This document shows positions 26,601 through 34,852 of a stretch of 64,000 bases of DNA, in pieces. Position 1 is the stretch's first letter; each line of letters begins with the position of its first letter. The stretch covers positions 78,760-142,759 of the forward strand of contig JACXWD010000002.1 in the NCBI GenBank assembly GCA_014764515.1, in the 5' to 3' direction. The notes under the pieces are model-generated. The model was not told the origin of the DNA and did not search any database. It was given only the letters and a program-made list of their open reading frames with translations. Origin of the DNA: Candidatus Polarisedimenticola svalbardensis (lineage in GTDB: Bacteria > Acidobacteriota > Polarisedimenticolia > Polarisedimenticolales > Polarisedimenticolaceae). A program made the position numbers and the translations under genes.

Positions 26601-27175
26601 ACCAGCTTCTGTTCCTCGATGCCGTGATCCTGCATCTCCAGCCAGTATCCGGCGTCTCCGAACAGATCCCGGTACCAGCCGGCCGCTTTTTCGGCCTCGG
26701 GCATGCGATCCTGACGCAGGAGGGTCGGGATTTCGCCTGCCAGGCAGGCCGACAGGCAGACCAGACCTTCGTGATGCTTTTCCAGGAGCTTCTTGTCGAT
26801 CCGGGGACGATGGTAGAACCCCTCCAGGTAGCCGGCAGAGGCGAGTTTGATCAGGTTCTTGTACCCGGTGTAGTCCTTGGCGAGAAGGATCAGGTGGTGG
26901 TAGTTCTTGATGCCGGGACCGGCCGGTTTCTTGTCGTGGCGGGAACCGGGGGCGACGTAAGCCTCAATCCCGATGATCGGCTTGATGCCGTGGCGCGCCG
27001 CAGTTTTCCCGAAGTTCATGGCGCCGAACAGGTTGCCGTGATCGGTGATCGCCAGGGCGCTCTGGCCGTCCTTGGCCGCATGCCTGCACATCTCATCCAG
27101 ACGCTGTGCCCCGTCCAGCAGCGAGTAGGTCGTATGGTTGTGCAGATGGACGAAACCGGGCGGCTGGGTCGGCAT
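23663..27175 (-). CDS. dnaE: DNA polymerase III alpha subunit
   Basis: 1170 residues, the normal DnaE1 size. It opens with the PHP domain ([17 protein letters not shown], then [11 protein letters not shown]). The polymerase palm has [10 protein letters not shown] with the catalytic aspartates, and the fingers and beta-clamp regions follow ([36 protein letters not shown]). An OB domain near 980-1070 reads [16 protein letters not shown]. It is the replicative polymerase subunit. The C-terminus after the OB fold is short but typical. No good Shine-Dalgarno sequence is close to the ATG. The upstream gene is mscS (44-nt gap); HolA, another Pol III subunit, is encoded in the same block. The 1127-codon frame on the other strand is a shadow. 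Confidence 0.98.
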   Translation of the reverse strand: [1170 protein letters not shown]

Positions 27176-27219
27176 TTTGGAGTCGGCACCTTTCAGGGAT
27201 CAGGGAAGAAGCCCGAATA

Positions 27220-28296
27220 TTAGCACGACTCGTCAGACCCGGATCCGCCTGCAGGCATATGCATGACCCTTTGCGGGAACGGGATTTCCACCCCGTGTTC
27301 CCTGAACTTGCGGAACGTCAGGATATGGAGATGATGCAGGCACAATCCCCGTATGGCAGGATCTTCGACCCAGCATAACAGCCTGAAATCCAGCGATGAA
27401 TCACCGAAACTGGTGAACCTCACCCGGGGCTCCGGTTCATCGACGACTTCCTGCACCTCCTGCGCGACCTCAAGGAGGATGGCGCTTACCTGGTCCACGT
27501 CCGAGCTGTACGAAACCCCGACGTTAAGGGCGACCCGGAACTTGGGCGAAGGACCACCGGACTCGTTGACGATGGTGGAGTTGGCGATCATGGCGTTGGG
27601 CACGGTGACTTCCACGTCGTCCCGGGTCAGGATCCGGGTGGAACGCAAGCCGATATTGGTGACGCAGCCGCGCTCACCACCATCGAGAACGATGTAGTCG
27701 CCTATCTTGTAAGGGGCGTCCGCCAGGATGAAGATGCCGCCGAACAGATTGGCCAGGGTGTCCTTGGCTGCGAAGCCGATGGCGATGCCGACGATCCCGG
27801 CGGATGCCAGGAGCGGTTTGACATCCGTACCCCAGGCCGACAGCACCAGGTAGACGCCCAGGGCGATCATCACCAGCTTCAGGACGTTGTCGAACAGCGG
27901 CAGGCTTCCCGGGTCAAGCCAGTGCAGGCGCTTCTCGTTGCGGCTGCCGGCATGCAGGATCATGCGGATAACCCTGCCTGCAGCCACCAGGACCATGATG
28001 AACACGATCATCTTCAGAATCGATCTCGCCCAGGTCAGATACGGTTCGGGGATTTCAAGAACGCCGATGGCCAGCCCGACGGCAATCAGCCAGAGGGTGT
28101 AGAACACCGGTTTCCTGAGCACTCGAACGATGTTGTCATCCAGGTCGGAAACGGTGCGCCGCACCACACGAAGGATGACTGCCCGGAAGATCACCTGTGC
28201 CAGCCAGGCTACGATGCCGCCGCCGACAACGAACAGGCCGGCCTGGATCCACTTGTTCAGCAGAAGTTCCTGGATCATCGGATAATCGTCAAGCAT
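27220..28296 (-). CDS. Small-conductance mechanosensitive channel, MscS family
   Basis: 358 residues. Four or five hydrophobic helices lie in the first 170 residues. The pore helix and following beta domain carry the MscS signature LASAGIVGIAIGFAAKDTLANLFGGIFIL and YKIGDYIVLDGGERGCVTNIGLRSTRI (about 165-235). The alpha/beta cytoplasmic domain ends near 330. It releases solutes on osmotic downshift. It has one or two more N-terminal helices than E. coli MscS (286 residues). GAGG is 7 nt before the ATG and overlaps the region of the guaA stop, so the genes are probably co-transcribed. The TAA stop lies 44 nt before dnaE. Confidence 0.95.
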   Translation of the reverse strand: MLDDYPMIQELLLNKWIQAGLFVVGGGIVAWLAQVIFRAVILRVVRRTVSDLDDNIVRVLRKPVFYTLWLIAVGLAIGVLEIPEPYLTWARSILKMIVFIMVLVAAGRVIRMILHAGSRNEKRLHWLDPGSLPLFDNVLKLVMIALGVYLVLSAWGTDVKPLLASAGIVGIAIGFAAKDTLANLFGGIFILADAPYKIGDYIVLDGGERGCVTNIGLRSTRILTRDDVEVTVPNAMIANSTIVNESGGPSPKFRVALNVGVSYSSDVDQVSAILLEVAQEVQEVVDEPEPRVRFTSFGDSSLDFRLLCWVEDPAIRGLCLHHLHILTFRKFREHGVEIPFPQRVMHMPAGGSGSDESC

Positions 28297-28305
28297 GTTC
28301 CAACC

Positions 28306-29850
28306 TCACTCCCACTCGATCGTGCCCGGCGGCTTGCTGGTGATATCGTAGACCACCCGGTTGATGCCCCGGACCTCGTTGACGATCCGGTTGGCCACCA
28401 GGGCGAGAAACTCGTCGGGAAGACGGGCCCAATCGGCAGTCATGAAATCGGTGGTGGTCACGACCCGGATGGCGGCTACGCTCTCGTAGGTGCGCTGGTC
28501 ACCCATGACGCCGACGGTTTTGACCGGCAGAAGCACCACGAACGCCTGGGCCGTGCTGTCGTACAACCCGGCCGCCCGAAGTTCGGAAATGAAGATCGCA
28601 TCGGCTTCCTGGAGAACCGCTACACGTTCGGCGGTCACCTCTCCAAGGATTCTGACCGCCAGCCCGGGGCCGGGGAACGGGTGTCGTCCGACAAACGCTG
28701 CCGACAGGCCCAGTTCCCGGCCGACCTCCCGCACTTCATCCTTGAATAGATCCCGCAGCGGTTCCACCAGGGAGAGGTTCATGCGATCCGGCAGGCCACC
28801 GACGTTGTGATGGGTCTTGATGGTGGCCGAAGGGCCTTTTACCGACGCAGACTCGATCCTGTCCGGATAGATCGTCCCCTGGGCAAGGAACGTGGCGTTG
28901 TCGATCCGCGCCGCCTCCTGCTCAAACACCTCGATGAACGTCTGTCCGATAATCTTGCGTTTCTTTTCCGGTTCGGTCACTCCTGCCAGTCGGGACAGGA
29001 ACATCTCCCCGCTGTCGGCCAGTCGGACATCCAGATGGTAGTCTTCCCGAAAGCGGTGGATGACCTCGTCCACTTCACCCTTGCGCAGCACCCCGTTGTT
29101 TACAAAAATGCAGGTCAGGGCATCGCCAAGGGCGCGGTGGAGCAGAAGCGCCATCACCGATGAATCGACCCCTCCGGACAAACCGCAGATAACGTGGGCA
29201 TCGCCAACCTGGTCCTGCACTTCCCGGATCGCCTGATCCACGAAAGAGGCCAGGGACCAGTCTCCTTCTGCGCCGCACACGCCGTACAGGAAATTTCTCA
29301 GGATGGCGGTCCCCTGGTCGGTGTGGTGTACCTCGGGATGGAACTGCAGGCCATAGAGGCTGCGCTCCCTGTCTTCCACTGCGGTGAAAGGCGCCCCGTC
29401 GCTTTCCGCCGTCTGGACGAAACCGGGCGCCGCCGAAAGTACCCGGTCGCCGTGGCTGGCCCAGACCTGCTGATCCCGTTCAAGACCGGTGAACAGTGCG
29501 GACCCTTCCGCCTGGACCCGGGCCTGGGCCCGGCCGTACTCGCCGTGACCGGCCTCTACGCTGCCGCCCAGGCGGTGCATCATGAACTGCATGCCGTAAC
29601 AGATTCCCAGCACCGGAATACCGAGACTGAAAACGGCATCCTCGACCACCGGCGCGTGCTCGTCGTAGACCGACTCGGGGCCACCGGAAAGGATCAGTCC
29701 GATCGGATTCCTCGCGCGGATCCGATCCAGGGAGACATCGAACGGCAGGACTTCGCTGAATACTTTCAGTTCGCGGGTCCGCCTGGCGATCAACTGGGTG
29801 TACTGGGAGCCGAAGTCCAGGATCAGTACGGCCTGGTTCTGTTGCTGCAT
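28306..29850 (-). CDS. guaA: GMP synthase (glutamine-hydrolysing)
   Basis: 514 residues. The class I glutamine amidotransferase domain begins VLILDFGSQYTQLIARR and has the nucleophile loop GICYGMQ (about residue 85). The ATP-pyrophosphatase domain has the P-loop GLSGGVDSSVMA. The C-terminal dimerisation domain ends with the invariant DITSKPPGTIEWE. It converts XMP to GMP. The start is ATG 29850, 11 nt after AGGAG; the track's TTG at 29859 is only 2 nt from that site. It follows holA by 14 nt and precedes mscS. Confidence 0.97.
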   Translation of the reverse strand: MQQQNQAVLILDFGSQYTQLIARRTRELKVFSEVLPFDVSLDRIRARNPIGLILSGGPESVYDEHAPVVEDAVFSLGIPVLGICYGMQFMMHRLGGSVEAGHGEYGRAQARVQAEGSALFTGLERDQQVWASHGDRVLSAAPGFVQTAESDGAPFTAVEDRERSLYGLQFHPEVHHTDQGTAILRNFLYGVCGAEGDWSLASFVDQAIREVQDQVGDAHVICGLSGGVDSSVMALLLHRALGDALTCIFVNNGVLRKGEVDEVIHRFREDYHLDVRLADSGEMFLSRLAGVTEPEKKRKIIGQTFIEVFEQEAARIDNATFLAQGTIYPDRIESASVKGPSATIKTHHNVGGLPDRMNLSLVEPLRDLFKDEVREVGRELGLSAAFVGRHPFPGPGLAVRILGEVTAERVAVLQEADAIFISELRAAGLYDSTAQAFVVLLPVKTVGVMGDQRTYESVAAIRVVTTTDFMTADWARLPDEFLALVANRIVNEVRGINRVVYDITSKPPGTIEWE

Positions 29851-29864
29851 GCTCGTCAAGACTC

Positions 29865-30926
29865 CTATGCCACGCGGGCGATGACGTCCCGCACCAGCTG
29901 TTCCAGGATCAGTCCCGGATCGACAGTGCTGCTTTTCAGGGCTTTGTCGGCTTTTCCCAGCAAGGCCGGGAAGGCCAGGATTTCCCCGAAGGAGTAGCGC
30001 TCAACCCCCTGGAAAAGGCGATCCTTGATATAGAACGCCCTGGTGGCGGTCACGATTTCCGATCGCGGCCTGCCCGCTTCGATCATCGCCCTGGCCTGAA
30101 GCATGGTCCGGGTGCGGTGGGCGATACCGCCCAGAAGCTGGATCGGGTTCCCACCGGATTCCACCAGTTTTCGGGCCGCAAGGAGGCCGGCGGCTTCGTC
30201 ACGGTCCAGTATGGCGTCGGCGACCTCCCAGCCCTGGAGCAGTTCGGTGCCGCTGAGGACCTGTCTGGCATCTTCAAGACCGACCTTGACTTTGCCGTCC
30301 CCGCCGAACCAGTCCCGGATCTTGTCCAACTCCCCGATCACCCGGTACAGGTCACCCTGGCTTGTCTCCATGAGAAAGGCGCCGACATCCTGAGACAGGG
30401 TCAGATTCCGTTCCGCGGCCTTGCTGCGGACGTCGGCGGCGAAACGGCTGACGTCGGAGCGTGAAACTTCACCGAACTCCAGGGTATGAGCAGCAGAAAA
30501 CAAGGCCTTGTGGAGCTTGCGCCGTTTGTCCAGATCCGGGGCCCTGACCAGGAGAAAGCTGCCCTCAGGAGGCTTGCCGGCATACTCGGACAAGGCCTCG
30601 GGCTCTCCTTCCAGACTGGAAAGCTCACGGACCAGAATCACCCGCTGGGGCGAAAACATTCCCAGGGAGCGGGCGGCGGCAACCACCGAGGCGACGTCAA
30701 CCTTCTCTTCCGCGTAAATCGAGAGGGAGAAATCGGTGGATCCAGGCGGCACCAGCGCCGCCAGCAGCTCGGTCTGCGCAACATCCAGATGGTACTGGTC
30801 CTTGCCGGTGAGGAGCGTAATTCCCGGCGGCCACCCTGAAGCCAGTCGCCCGCGGAACTGCTCCAGGACCGTGCCACCGTAACCTTTGAGAGACAGACGG
30901 CCGCCGGACTTGCCCCGGCCCGCCAT
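29865..30926 (-). CDS. holA: DNA polymerase III delta subunit
   Basis: 353 residues, the HolA length. The N-terminal AAA+-like part has ITLLTGKDQYHLDVA and the typical ...LVRAPDLDKRRKLHKAL segment (about 120-140). The helical collar domain contains LTLSQDVGAFLMETSQGDLYRVIGELDKI, a strong HolA marker, and ILDRDEAAGLLAARKLVESGGNPIQLLGGIAHRTRTML near the end. Delta opens the beta clamp during loading. The ATG overlaps the lptE stop by one base (TGATG). lptE-holA adjacency downstream of leuS is also seen in Proteobacteria, which supports the call. Confidence 0.94.
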   Translation of the reverse strand: MAGRGKSGGRLSLKGYGGTVLEQFRGRLASGWPPGITLLTGKDQYHLDVAQTELLAALVPPGSTDFSLSIYAEEKVDVASVVAAARSLGMFSPQRVILVRELSSLEGEPEALSEYAGKPPEGSFLLVRAPDLDKRRKLHKALFSAAHTLEFGEVSRSDVSRFAADVRSKAAERNLTLSQDVGAFLMETSQGDLYRVIGELDKIRDWFGGDGKVKVGLEDARQVLSGTELLQGWEVADAILDRDEAAGLLAARKLVESGGNPIQLLGGIAHRTRTMLQARAMIEAGRPRSEIVTATRAFYIKDRLFQGVERYSFGEILAFPALLGKADKALKSSTVDPGLILEQLVRDVIARVA

Positions 30927-31444
30927 CAGAACCCCTCAAGTATCGACGAGACCAGGGTGCCTGCGGCGCCCCGGGCGATATCGTCCAGGGCCAGGGTTGA
31001 CTCGTCGAAGAACTCACCTTCCTCCTGGACGTCATATTGTTGACGGAACATCAGCCGGGACTGACTCCAGAGGATCTCGTCGGTGGCCGTCTCCCGGAGG
31101 GTCGCCTGCAGGGTCACCACGGTTTCGACTCGTGTGGCCCGACCGGCGCTGCTGAACTGAACGGGACGGGTGGACAGGCTCTGGATGGCGCCATCCAGCA
31201 CGGCGTCGGCTTTCTTCGGATCGGAAACGATCCGGTAACGCCCACGCTGGGAAAACTCGCGAGCCACTTCTTCGGTCACCCGTTGTTCGATTTCCGGCCG
31301 GGTGGTGCGGTTCTCGAAGGCGTTGATCGCTACCGACTGGATGTGGTCCGGAAGCACCGACCCTTTCCCAACAAGGGCGTACCCGCACCCGGCCAGGGAC
31401 AGGATCATCGTCGCCAGGATCGACGACAGGAATCCCCTGTTCAT
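30926..31444 (-). CDS. lptE: LPS-assembly lipoprotein LptE
   Basis: 172 residues. The signal peptide ends in a lipobox (ILSLAGC, Cys about residue 20), so it is a lipoprotein. The mature part follows the LptE pattern: YALVGKGSVLPDHIQSVAINAFENRT, then a helix and ADAVLDGAIQSL strands. LptE plugs the LptD translocon in the outer membrane. The leuS-lptE-holA order is conserved and strengthens a family with weak sequence identity. ATG overlaps the leuS stop (ATGA). It is a partner of the LptFG fusion encoded at 16973. Confidence 0.9.
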   Translation of the reverse strand: MNRGFLSSILATMILSLAGCGYALVGKGSVLPDHIQSVAINAFENRTTRPEIEQRVTEEVAREFSQRGRYRIVSDPKKADAVLDGAIQSLSTRPVQFSSAGRATRVETVVTLQATLRETATDEILWSQSRLMFRQQYDVQEEGEFFDESTLALDDIARGAAGTLVSSILEGF

Positions 31445-33939
31445 CCGACGACCAGGTTCAGCAGTTTGTCCGGAACGAAAATCACCTTGCGCACCTGCTT
31501 GCCGTCGAGATGCCTGGCCACGGCTTCGTCCTCCCGTGCCTTGGACAGGGCGGTATCACGGTCCACCCCTCGAGGGAGAAACATCCGTGCCCTGAGCTTG
31601 CCGTTGACCTGGACAACCACGGTGACTTCATCTTCTTCCATGAGGTCTTCACGTGCAACGGGCCAGGTCGAATCGGAAACAAACGGCGCATTGCCCAGAC
31701 GCTCCCAGATATCTTCTGCAAAATGGGGAGCGAACGGCGTCAACAGAAGGGATACGGATTCAAAACATTCCCGCAACGCCCAGGCCAGCCCGCTATCGTC
31801 GTCGTGGCCGACCACCTGCTCCGTCAACGGCGCCGCCGTATTGATCAGTTCCATTACGGCGGAGACGACGGTGTTGAGGTGCATCCTGGGGCCGAGGTTG
31901 AAGGTCACCCTGGCGATGGTCTGGTGGGTTTTGCGACGCAGCGCCAGGGCGTCGCCGCTGCATCCTCCGGCCGGTTCCGGCGTACCCGGACCTGGGAGAC
32001 TTGAAACCACGTTGTCCACGGTCCGGGCCAGCCGCACCAGGAACCGGTAGCAGCCTTCCACTCCGGCCTCGTTCCAGTCCAGCCCACGGTCCGGCGGCGC
32101 CGCAAACAGCGAGAACAGCCGGATGGTGTCGGCGCCGTAACGGGCTACCAGATCGTCCGGGTCGACGACATTGCCCTTGGATTTGGACATCTTGAAACCG
32201 TCCTTGTTCACCATGCCCTGAGTGAACAACCGGTTCACCGGCTCGTCGATGTCCACCAGTCCGAGATCCCGCATCATCATGGTCCAGAAGCGGGTATAGA
32301 TCAGGTGCATCGTGGCATGCTCGACGCCCCCGATATAGAGATCGACAGGAAACCAGGACCGTGCTTTCTTCCAGTCAAACGGCTGATCGCTGTTCTTCGG
32401 ATCCAGGTAGCGGAAGTAGTACCAGCAGGAGTCCACGAACGTGTCCATGGTGTCGGTGTCGCGGCGGGCGGGACCCTTGCAGGTGGGACAGGTCGTTTCG
32501 ACGAAGGACGGCACCCGGGCAAGCGGCGAACCGCCTTCACCGGTGAATTCGATCTCTTCAGGCAGCAGCACCGGAAGCTGGTCGTCAGGAACCCCCACCG
32601 GACCACAATCCGGGCAGTGGATCACCGGAATCGGCGTGCCCCAGTACCGCTGCCGGGAGATGCCCCAGTCTTTCAGCCGGTACGTCACCGTGCGCTTGCC
32701 GAACCGGTTCTGCTCCGCATGGTTGCCCATGGCCTCCTTGGCCTCTTCGGTGGCCAGGCCGTCGAAACCGGCCGATGCGCAGGAAGTTCCGTACCCACTG
32801 AATGCGCCTGTCATGGTTTCCGGGTCGGGAACTGCTCCGTCCACCGGCTTCACCACCGGGCGGATGGTCAACCCGTACTTCCGGGCGAAGGCGAAGTCCC
32901 GTTCGTCATGGGCCGGGACACTCATGATCGCGCCGGTGCCGACGTCGGTGAGGACGAAGTTGGCGATCCAGATCGGAACCCTCTCCCCGGAGAACGGGTT
33001 CACGGCGTAGCGGCCGGTGAATACGCCGAGCTTTTCCGCAGCGTCGGCGAAACGGTCCTCGAGGTTGTGGGCCAGTTGCTCATCAAGGAAAGCCTGAACC
33101 GCGTCCCGCTCCGGAACGTCACGGATCAGTTCCTGGATATCGGGGTGTTCCGCCGCCAGGGCCAGGTAGGTGGCGCCGTAGGTCGTATCGATTCGCGTCG
33201 TGAACACCTTGATCTTCAGGTCGCTGCCGTCTACGTCAAACAGCAGTTCCGCGCCTTCGCTGCGGCCGATCCAGTTCTTCTGCATGGTCCGGACCTTTTC
33301 GGGCCATGGCTCCAGGCGGTCCAGGTTGTCCAGCAATTCCTGGGCGTAGTCGGTAATCCGCAGGAACCACTGCTCGAACTGCCGTCGCGCCACCGGAGAA
33401 TCGCAGCGCCAGCAGCGCCCCGAGACGACCTGCTCGTTGGCAAGGACCGTGTTGCACGAATCGCACCAGTTCAACGGTCGGTTGGTGCGGTAGGCGACGC
33501 CTTTTTCCAGCATGCGGAGGAAGAACCACTGGTTCCAGCGGTAGTACTCCGGCAGGCAGGTCGCAATCTCCCGATTCCAGTCGTAGCCGAGGCCGAGGCG
33601 CTGCAGCTGGGTCCGCATGGTGGCGATGTTGTCCAGGGTCCAGCGCCGCGGCGCTTCGCCTTTCTGGATCGCCGCGTTTTCCGCAGGCAGACCGAATGAG
33701 TCCCATCCGATAACGTGGAGAACCTGCTCGCCCTGCATGCGGTGGAATCGGGCGATGGCGTCCCCGATGGCATAGTTGCGTACGTGACCCATATGAAGCT
33801 TGCCACTGGGGTACGGCAACATTTCCAGGCAGTAATACTGCTTGCGGGAAGGATCGACGCCGTCGGTGCGGAACAGACCGGCTTCGTTCCAGCGCGACTG
33901 CCAACGGGCTTCGATCGCCTTCGGGTCGTAGCCGCTCAT
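31441..33939 (-). CDS. leuS: Leucine--tRNA ligase
   Basis: 832 residues. The class I signature is the HIGH-type HMGHVRNYAIGD (about residue 49) plus KMSKSKGNVVDPDD (about 615). Between them lie a zinc-like knob (CDSCNTVLANEQVVSGRCWRC), the CP1 editing domain (about 225-410) with its conserved GTGAIMSVPAHDERDF, and a second Cys pair (CPTC). The anticodon-binding and C-terminal domains follow. It charges tRNA-Leu. The ATG overlaps the nusB stop (ATGA), and lptE starts inside its end. Confidence 0.98.
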   Translation of the reverse strand: MSGYDPKAIEARWQSRWNEAGLFRTDGVDPSRKQYYCLEMLPYPSGKLHMGHVRNYAIGDAIARFHRMQGEQVLHVIGWDSFGLPAENAAIQKGEAPRRWTLDNIATMRTQLQRLGLGYDWNREIATCLPEYYRWNQWFFLRMLEKGVAYRTNRPLNWCDSCNTVLANEQVVSGRCWRCDSPVARRQFEQWFLRITDYAQELLDNLDRLEPWPEKVRTMQKNWIGRSEGAELLFDVDGSDLKIKVFTTRIDTTYGATYLALAAEHPDIQELIRDVPERDAVQAFLDEQLAHNLEDRFADAAEKLGVFTGRYAVNPFSGERVPIWIANFVLTDVGTGAIMSVPAHDERDFAFARKYGLTIRPVVKPVDGAVPDPETMTGAFSGYGTSCASAGFDGLATEEAKEAMGNHAEQNRFGKRTVTYRLKDWGISRQRYWGTPIPVIHCPDCGPVGVPDDQLPVLLPEEIEFTGEGGSPLARVPSFVETTCPTCKGPARRDTDTMDTFVDSCWYYFRYLDPKNSDQPFDWKKARSWFPVDLYIGGVEHATMHLIYTRFWTMMMRDLGLVDIDEPVNRLFTQGMVNKDGFKMSKSKGNVVDPDDLVARYGADTIRLFSLFAAPPDRGLDWNEAGVEGCYRFLVRLARTVDNVVSSLPGPGTPEPAGGCSGDALALRRKTHQTIARVTFNLGPRMHLNTVVSAVMELINTAAPLTEQVVGHDDDSGLAWALRECFESVSLLLTPFAPHFAEDIWERLGNAPFVSDSTWPVAREDLMEEDEVTVVVQVNGKLRARMFLPRGVDRDTALSKAREDEAVARHLDGKQVRKVIFVPDKLLNLVVG

Positions 33940-34352
33940 ACGCCCCCCGGAAGTTTCCGATCCTTGATCGAGTCCAGTATGCCGTTGATGAAACCGCCGG
34001 AATCCTCGCTGCCGAATTTTCGTGCGATCTCGATCGCCTCGTCGATGATCACCGCCGCCGGCGTGTCCCGATCAAAAAGCATCTCCCATGTCGCCATCCG
34101 CAGCACGTTGCGATCCACCGTCGCCATGCGGTCCATGCGCCAGTTCACCGCTGCCCGCCCTATCTCTTCGTCCAGGCTGTCGGATTCGTTCCATGTGCCC
34201 CGAACGAGTTTCTCGGCGAACTCCCGCACCGATCCGGGGACTTCCAGGCCTTCCCAGAAATCCTGAAACTGGTCCTCCGGTGATCCTCCCGACAGGTCCA
34301 TCTGAAAGAGGAGTTGGAGTGCGTACTCGCGGCCACGCCTGCGCTGACCCAA
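33936..34352 (-). CDS. nusB: Transcription antitermination factor NusB
   Basis: 138 residues, all helical. The N-terminal basic RRRGREYALQLLFQMDLSG and the C-terminal VDRNVLRMATWEMLF..DTPAAVIIDEAIEIARKFGSEDSGGFINGILDSI match NusB closely. NusB binds boxA RNA with S10 in rRNA antitermination. The start is TTG at 34352 with AAGGA 9 nt upstream; no in-frame ATG precedes the conserved start of the domain. It follows ribH by 12 nt (the classic ribH-nusB pair) and overlaps leuS. Confidence 0.96.
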   Translation of the reverse strand: MGQRRRGREYALQLLFQMDLSGGSPEDQFQDFWEGLEVPGSVREFAEKLVRGTWNESDSLDEEIGRAAVNWRMDRMATVDRNVLRMATWEMLFDRDTPAAVIIDEAIEIARKFGSEDSGGFINGILDSIKDRKLPGGV

Positions 34353-34364
34353 AATCGGTTTTCC

Positions 34365-34841
34365 TTATGCCATGCGGCGATACAGGCTGACCATTTCGAT
34401 GGCCGACAGTGCCGCTTCCCATCCTTTATTTCCGGCCTTGGCGCCGGCCCGATCCATGGCCTGCTCCAGTGTATCGGTTGTGAGGATTCCAAAAGTGACG
34501 GGCACGCCGGATCCGATGGAACTCTGCACCAGGGAGCGTGTCACACTGCTGGCGATCATGTCGAAATGCGGCGTTTCGCCCCGGATCAGCGCGCCGAGGG
34601 CGATCACGGCATCGAACCGGCCGCTGGCGGCCTGACGATCGGCCACGAGGGCCACCTCCCAGGCGCCGGGCACACGGGCCACCGATCGGCCCTCCGCCGC
34701 CCCACCGTGGCGTTCAAGACAGTCGATGGCGCCGGACAGGAGCCGCTCGCAAATCAGGTCGTTGAACCGTGGGACCACCAGGGCAAACCGCATTCCCTTT
34801 GCATCAAGGTGTCCTTCCAGGATTTCGGCTGTCTTGGCCAT
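34365..34841 (-). CDS. ribH: 6,7-dimethyl-8-ribityllumazine synthase
   Basis: 158 residues, the normal RibH size. Motifs are ALVVPRFNDLI, VPGAWEVALVA, ALGALIRGETPHFDMIASSV and the C-terminal VTFGILTTDTLEQAMDRAGAKAGNKG, which bind the ribityl substrate and form the icosahedral or pentameric assembly. It catalyses the penultimate step of riboflavin synthesis. The start at 34841 has GAGGAG 5 nt upstream; the track start 36 codons earlier would overlap mtnP. No other rib gene is nearby and no FMN riboswitch is seen. Confidence 0.97.
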   Translation of the reverse strand: MAKTAEILEGHLDAKGMRFALVVPRFNDLICERLLSGAIDCLERHGGAAEGRSVARVPGAWEVALVADRQAASGRFDAVIALGALIRGETPHFDMIASSVTRSLVQSSIGSGVPVTFGILTTDTLEQAMDRAGAKAGNKGWEAALSAIEMVSLYRRMA

Positions 34842-34852
34842 GATTTCTCCTC

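Noticed and set aside
23840-27223. 1127-codon open frame on the + strand opposite dnaE
   Set aside because: It mirrors dnaE over its whole length, has no domain I recognise and is explained by GC-rich codon bias leaving the antisense frame free of stops.
32305-33699. 464-codon + strand frame opposite leuS
   Set aside because: It is a shadow of a complete leucyl-tRNA synthetase with all its motifs in place.
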